11,062 nucleotides of DNA from the NCBI GenBank assembly GCA_045540975.1, contig JAZQIE010000067.1:1-11062 (forward strand). The letters are read 5' to 3'. Origin of the DNA: SIG510 sp045540975 (lineage in GTDB: Bacteria > Bacillota > Clostridia > Oscillospirales > JAAYXM01). The number at the start of each line of letters is the position of its first letter. Within the stretch, counting starts at the first letter, position 1. The notes under the pieces are model-generated. The model was not told the origin of the DNA. It made no database searches and saw nothing but the letters and a program-made list of their open reading frames with translations. Positions 7,368-11,062 of this stretch are shown here, piece after piece. The translations under genes and the position numbers were made by a program.

Positions 7368-7396
7368 TTGATGTTTCGCTTGTTTTTCGGTATACT
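7368..7396 (+). promoter_or_regulatory. Promoter of the degV-like gene
   Basis: TTGATG (7368-7373) and TATACT (7391-7396) are 17 bases apart, a good sigma-A-type promoter. The predicted start lies near 7403, just before the ribosome binding site. Confidence 0.65.
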
Positions 7397-7410
7397 AATG
7401 ATAGAAACCA

Positions 7411-7417
7411 AAGGAGG
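7411..7417 (+). promoter_or_regulatory. Ribosome binding site of the degV-like gene
   Basis: AAGGAGG lies 10 bases before the ATG at 7428. It favours this start over an in-frame start at 7368, which falls inside the predicted promoter. Confidence 0.85.
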
Positions 7418-7427
7418 AATATATTTC

Positions 7428-8294
7428 ATGGCTGATTACATTCTGTTTGCTGACTCCACTTGCGACATGCCTGTCGCGGTGTTAAAGGAGTGGGGTGTTA
7501 AATCCTTGGAACTCACTTTCCGATTCGACGATTCGGAGCGTGAGTATTCCGACAGTGAACTCTCTTCAAAAGAATTTTACGATTTGATGAGAAGCGGAAA
7601 AAGCGCAAAGACTTCCGCGGTCAATGTTGAACGATTCAAGGATGCATTCAGAGAAGAACTCTCTCTCGGTAATGATGTGCTGTACCTCGGTTTCTCGTCC
7701 GGTCTCAGCACCACATACAACTCCGCGCGCATTGCTGCCGAGGAGCTTTCGGAAGAATTCCCCGAGAGAAAGATTATTGCGGTCGACTCACTTTGTGCAT
7801 CCGCAGGTTTCGGTCTTCTTCTCTATCTTGGATATCAAAAGAAACAGAGCGGCGCAAACATTGAGGAAGTAGCACAATTCTTCCGTGACAATGCTCTCAG
7901 CATTTGTCATTGGTTCACGGTTGACGATTTGGAATACTTAAAACGTGGCGGCAGAGTCAGCCCTGCGGTTGCATTTGTTGGCAGTGTTCTCGGAATTAAA
8001 CCCGTATTACACGTTGATGACGAGGGACATTTGATATCGGTTTCCAAGTCAAGAGGCAGGAAAGCGGCAATTAAAGCCCTTGCAGATAAATACACAGAAC
8101 TTGCAAAGGATCCCGAAAACGGAACTGTTTATTACTGCCAGGCAGATTGTATGGACGATGCCAAGGAATTGGATAAGATTCTGTCCGAGCGTCATGGAAT
8201 GAAAGCAGACAAGATTGTCGACATCGGTCCGGTCATCGGCTCGCACGCAGGTCCCGGTACATTGGCAATTTTCTTTGTCGGTAAAAAGAGATAA
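7428..8294 (+). CDS. DegV family fatty-acid-binding protein
   Basis: A 288-residue protein, the usual length of the family. DegV/FakB proteins bind a fatty acid; FakB members present it to the kinase FakA for phosphorylation before it enters phospholipids. Visible family motifs are ADSTCDMP near the N-terminus (8-15), KTSAVNVERF (61-70), GFSSGLSTTYNSARIA (88-103, whose serines contact the fatty-acid carboxylate in known structures), LKRGGRVSP (171-179) and the C-terminal IGPVIGSHAGPGTLAIFF (266-283) with the conserved His273. It is cytosolic, with no signal peptide. It has its own promoter and terminator, and no fakA-like gene lies nearby, so its kinase partner, if any, is elsewhere. The bound lipid cannot be predicted. 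Confidence 0.92.
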   Translation: MADYILFADSTCDMPVAVLKEWGVKSLELTFRFDDSEREYSDSELSSKEFYDLMRSGKSAKTSAVNVERFKDAFREELSLGNDVLYLGFSSGLSTTYNSARIAAEELSEEFPERKIIAVDSLCASAGFGLLLYLGYQKKQSGANIEEVAQFFRDNALSICHWFTVDDLEYLKRGGRVSPAVAFVGSVLGIKPVLHVDDEGHLISVSKSRGRKAAIKALADKYTELAKDPENGTVYYCQADCMDDAKELDKILSERHGMKADKIVDIGPVIGSHAGPGTLAIFFVGKKR

Positions 8295-8296
8295 TC

Positions 8297-8331
8297 AAAA
8301 CCTCTGTAATCGCTTGATTACAGAGGTTTTT
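8297..8331. terminator. Intrinsic terminator shared by degV and lysA
   Basis: A 15-bp perfect stem, AAAACCTCTGTAATC (8297-8311) with GATTACAGAGGTTTT (8316-8330), has a tight GCTT loop. T-runs flank it on the plus strand and, more weakly, on the minus strand. It lies between the convergent stop codons of the degV-like gene (8294) and lysA (8335), so it likely ends both transcripts. Confidence 0.88.
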
Positions 8332-8334
8332 CCT

Positions 8335-9630
8335 TTATAAGTCGTTCTTTAAGATGTCTTCATAGGTCTCGCGGCGGACAACCAATTTTGCTTTACCGTC
8401 ACGCACCATCACAACAGGCGGACGCGGCACGCGGTTATAGTTGGATGACATGGAATAGTTATACGCGCCGGTTGTGAGAACAGCGAGCAAATCCCCTGCC
8501 TGCACCTTCGGAATGCGCATATCCTTTCCGATTAAATCACCACTCTCGCAGCAACGCCCCGCAACCGTGACGGTCTCGGTAATCGGTGCATCCATCTTCT
8601 CAGGCAGCACTGCGGTGTATTCCGCCTCGTAAAGCGCATAGCGCGGATTATCTGTCATACCACCGTCGACCGATACATAGGTACGAACGTCTTTGATTTC
8701 TTTTACGGAACCGACGGTATAAACTGTGATTCCGGCAGGTGCAACAATGGAGCGCCCCGGCTCAATTACCAAAAACGGCAGTTCCACGCCGTACGTTTCG
8801 GCACTTTCTTTGACGGCATCGGTAAAGTGTTTCACAGTTACATCTATGGGTTCGGGATGTTCGACATCCATATAACGAACACCAAAGCCACCGCCGAGAT
8901 TTAGCTCAGAAATTGTGATGCCAAAGGCGTCCCGAATATCGGAAATCAATTTCATCATGACATCTGCCGCAAGACGGAACGGGTCATGCTCAAAAATCTG
9001 AGAGCCGATATGACAATGCAGACCAACCACACGGACATTCTGCAATTTGGATGCCTCTTCGACAATCTGCATCACTTCCCCATTTTCAAGTGCAACACCG
9101 AATTTGGAATCGATTTGACCTGTTTTGATGAAATCATGTGTATGCGCATCAATACCGGGCTTGACACGGAATGAAATCTCGCAAACAGTATCTCGCGCAC
9201 GTGCCAAGGCATCGATTGTGAGCAACTCCTCGCGGTTATCCACCACAAAACGGCGGATTTTGGCATCCAGCGCCATTTCAATTTCGGCTTTTGTTTTGTT
9301 GTTGCCATGGAAGAAAGCACGGTCCATCGGGAAGCCTGCCTGCAAAGCGGTATAAAGCTCGCCGCCCGATACAAAGTCTGCACCCATCTCCTCTTCGTTT
9401 AAGATGCGGTACATATGCTTGGTGCAGAATGCCTTGCCTGCAAACGCGACCAAGAAACGGTCACCGTAATGCGTTTTCATTGCAGAACGGTATTCACGGC
9501 AAGTCTTACGAATGTGACCTTCGTCCATCAGATACAGCGGTGTCCCAAACTCTTTTGCAAGCGCAGGGACATCCATGCCACCAATGGTCAAATGTCCTTG
9601 TTCATTTTTCGATAAGCACGGTGAAATCAC
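8335..9630 (-). CDS. lysA: Diaminopimelate decarboxylase
   Basis: Converts meso-diaminopimelate to L-lysine and CO2 with pyridoxal phosphate, the last step of bacterial lysine synthesis, in the cytosol. The 431-residue product has the full fold-III pattern: PLP lysine Lys66 in VAFAGKAF, HIGSQ (207-211), GGGFG (246-250, phosphate binding), EPGRS (290-294), CCESGD (360-365, with the Cys and Glu supplied across the dimer) and the YNYSMSSNYN segment (390-399). The GTG at 9630 is chosen because GGAGG lies 7 bases before it, inside the end of engB, and the length then fits the family. A longer in-frame start at 9726 would run 94 bases into engB and adds unrelated sequence. It starts 2 bases after the engB stop, implying translational coupling, and ends at a terminator. 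Close relatives such as carboxynorspermidine decarboxylase are less likely given CESGD and length. Confidence 0.95.
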   Translation of the reverse strand: MISPCLSKNEQGHLTIGGMDVPALAKEFGTPLYLMDEGHIRKTCREYRSAMKTHYGDRFLVAFAGKAFCTKHMYRILNEEEMGADFVSGGELYTALQAGFPMDRAFFHGNNKTKAEIEMALDAKIRRFVVDNREELLTIDALARARDTVCEISFRVKPGIDAHTHDFIKTGQIDSKFGVALENGEVMQIVEEASKLQNVRVVGLHCHIGSQIFEHDPFRLAADVMMKLISDIRDAFGITISELNLGGGFGVRYMDVEHPEPIDVTVKHFTDAVKESAETYGVELPFLVIEPGRSIVAPAGITVYTVGSVKEIKDVRTYVSVDGGMTDNPRYALYEAEYTAVLPEKMDAPITETVTVAGRCCESGDLIGKDMRIPKVQAGDLLAVLTTGAYNYSMSSNYNRVPRPPVVMVRDGKAKLVVRRETYEDILKNDL

Positions 9631-9632
9631 AG

Positions 9633-10235
9633 TTATTCCTCCACTTCTTCCTCGACATGAGCAAGAATCGTTTCCAAAAGATCCTCTTTGCCGAATCCTT
9701 TCTCCGCCGAGAACGGAATGATACAATCAACGGGAACTTCAAATGTTTCCGCAATCAAATCGACCGCGGGGTCAATCTGACTTTTTTTCAGCTTGTCCAT
9801 TTTATTGGCAACAATGCAAAACGGAATTCCGACACTTTTGAACCAATCACACATCATGCAGTCATCAGCAGTCGGTTTATGACGGATGTCCACAATAAAG
9901 ATACCGAGGTCAATCGGTTTTTCATCAGCAAAATAAAGATCAATCAAAGCCGCCCAACGCTGACGCTCCTGCATCGATACTTTTGCATATCCGTAGCCCG
10001 GCAGGTCGACAAGATACATCTGCTTGTCGATTAAAAAGAAATTGATATGTGTTGTTTTTCCCGGTGACGCACCGACACGGGCAAAGTTCTTCCGATTCAA
10101 GAGACGGTTAATGACCGAAGATTTTCCGACATTTGATTTTCCTGCAAAGATGACCTGCGGCAGGACATCCTGCGGAAAATCTTCTTTTTTTACCGCAGAA
10201 CGGATAAACTCCGCATTATGTAAATTAATCTTCAT
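9633..10235 (-). CDS. engB: Ribosome-assembly GTPase EngB (YsxC/YihA)
   Basis: A 200-residue TRAFAC GTPase needed for late assembly of the 50S ribosomal subunit. All G motifs are present: G1 GKSNVGKSS (32-40), G2 region GKTTHINFF (59-67), G3 DLPGYG (77-82), G4 NKMD (144-147) and G5 SAEKG (176-180). VDIRHKPTADD (115-125) is also typical of EngB. The C-terminus is acidic (EEEVEE). The ATG at 10235 follows AAGGAGG by about 9 bases; that ribosome binding site overlaps the stop codon of lon. The order lon-engB is the classic Bacillota arrangement. lysA follows after 2 bases, and its ribosome binding site lies within the last codons of engB. Confidence 0.97.
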   Translation of the reverse strand: MKINLHNAEFIRSAVKKEDFPQDVLPQVIFAGKSNVGKSSVINRLLNRKNFARVGASPGKTTHINFFLIDKQMYLVDLPGYGYAKVSMQERQRWAALIDLYFADEKPIDLGIFIVDIRHKPTADDCMMCDWFKSVGIPFCIVANKMDKLKKSQIDPAVDLIAETFEVPVDCIIPFSAEKGFGKEDLLETILAHVEEEVEE

Positions 10236-10249
10236 CGGAGTGTGCCTCC

Positions 10250-11062
10250 TTACTGACGAATCACCGCGCGGTGTTGGTCCCCGTTGTGGTCAGACGGGAC
10301 TTCGTTATGCGCGCCGACCACCTTAGACGGTGAATCGGCGGTATGCTTGCTGTCCCAAAGCAGAGCGCCTTGTACCACGGTATCCACATGAGAAACAGGG
10401 ACAAAGGTAATTGCGGATTTGACAACCGCATCAACCTCTTCCAAATCCTTCACGTTTTCCGCAGGAATAAAGACGGTTTTCATACCGTTGCGATACGCTG
10501 CCATTGTCTTCTCACGAAGTCCTCCAATCGGCAGGACACGGCCGCGAATTGAAACCTCACCCGTCATTGCAACAGTTGACTTTGCAGGGACATTGGTCAA
10601 AGCGGAAATCAACGCGGTCACAATCGTGATACCCGCAGACGGTCCGTCCTTCGGGGTTGCCGCTTCCGGGAAATGGATGTGAACATCCATTGTTTTATAG
10701 AAATCGGATGGGATTTTATATTCCTCTGTACGACTTCTGATATAGGTCAACGCCGCCTTTGCGGATTCGTTCATAACGGTACCGAGATTACCGGTAATTT
10801 CAAGTTTTCCCGTGCCCGGCACAAGATTTACTTCAACCTCTAAAATCTCACCGCCGACCGAGGTCCATGCAAGACCGTTGACCACACCCGGTTCCTTGAT
10901 TTCCTGCTTGGTATCCGAATAACGCGGAACACCCAAGAATTCCGAGATATTATTTGCGGTTACGGTAACGCACTTTGCGGTTTGTTCTACAATGCGCTTT
11001 GCCGCTTTTCGGCAGATTCTTCCGAATTCACGTTCTAATGTACGGACACCCGCTTCTCTTGT
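10250..11062 (-). CDS. lon: ATP-dependent protease Lon, C-terminal part (5' end outside window)
   Basis: Lon is a cytosolic AAA+ serine protease that degrades damaged and regulatory proteins. The visible 270 residues begin in the AAA+ lid (TREAGVRTLEREFGRICRKA) and run through the protease domain. The catalytic Ser is in KDGPSAG (codon 10639-10637) and the catalytic Lys in GLREKTMAA (codon 10510-10508); their spacing of 43 residues equals that of E. coli Ser679 and Lys722. The usual family C-terminus is reached at about VVQGALL; after it comes an extra tail of 35 residues rich in His, Asp and Ser, with no recognisable domain. The true start lies to the right of the window. It is followed after 14 bases by engB, in the standard Bacillota order. 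Confidence 0.96.
   Translation of the reverse strand, partial: TREAGVRTLEREFGRICRKAAKRIVEQTAKCVTVTANNISEFLGVPRYSDTKQEIKEPGVVNGLAWTSVGGEILEVEVNLVPGTGKLEITGNLGTVMNESAKAALTYIRSRTEEYKIPSDFYKTMDVHIHFPEAATPKDGPSAGITIVTALISALTNVPAKSTVAMTGEVSIRGRVLPIGGLREKTMAAYRNGMKTVFIPAENVKDLEEVDAVVKSAITFVPVSHVDTVVQGALLWDSKHTADSPSKVVGAHNEVPSDHNGDQHRAVIRQ

Overview
The window looks like chromosomal DNA of a Gram-positive, anaerobic, Clostridia-type bacterium (Bacillota). This is an inference from four things: strong GGAGG-type ribosome binding sites, the lon-engB gene order that is typical of Bacillota, a DegV protein, and a very large secreted enzyme built from bacterial Ig-like repeats. No rRNA, tRNA, CRISPR array, insertion sequence or phage gene was seen.

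Region 1 (1-5494, minus strand) is a single reading frame, open at the left edge. It encodes a secreted protein of at least 1831 residues: a signal peptide, two copies of a duplicated beta-rich module, about seven to eight Ig-like repeats, and a heparinase II/III-type polysaccharide lyase region at the (cut) C-terminal end. Region 2 (5495-6412) holds a compact divergent promoter region and an AraC-family regulator on the plus strand. The two promoters share overlapping -10 boxes. An inverted repeat lies in the lyase leader, and a 19-bp sequence there recurs, with one base missing, just after the regulator gene. The simplest reading is a polysaccharide-degradation locus in which the AraC protein controls the lyase and perhaps itself. 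No transporter or second enzyme is visible, so the substrate cannot be named.

Region 3 (6413-7187) contains a bidirectional terminator and a minus-strand XRE-type regulator with four predicted membrane helices. Region 4 (7188-8331) has two divergent promoters, a plus-strand DegV fatty-acid-binding protein and another hairpin terminator.

Region 5 (8335-11062, minus strand) is a tight housekeeping cluster transcribed lon -> engB -> lysA: the C-terminal part of the ATP-dependent protease Lon (with an unusual hydrophilic tail), the ribosome-assembly GTPase EngB/YsxC, and diaminopimelate decarboxylase. Gaps of 14 and 2 bases indicate one operon with likely translational coupling. It ends at the terminator shared with the degV gene.

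The most interesting part is region 1-2: a giant multimodular lyase with an internal duplication, and its unusual regulatory DNA. Nothing in the window clearly amounts to a wholly new system.
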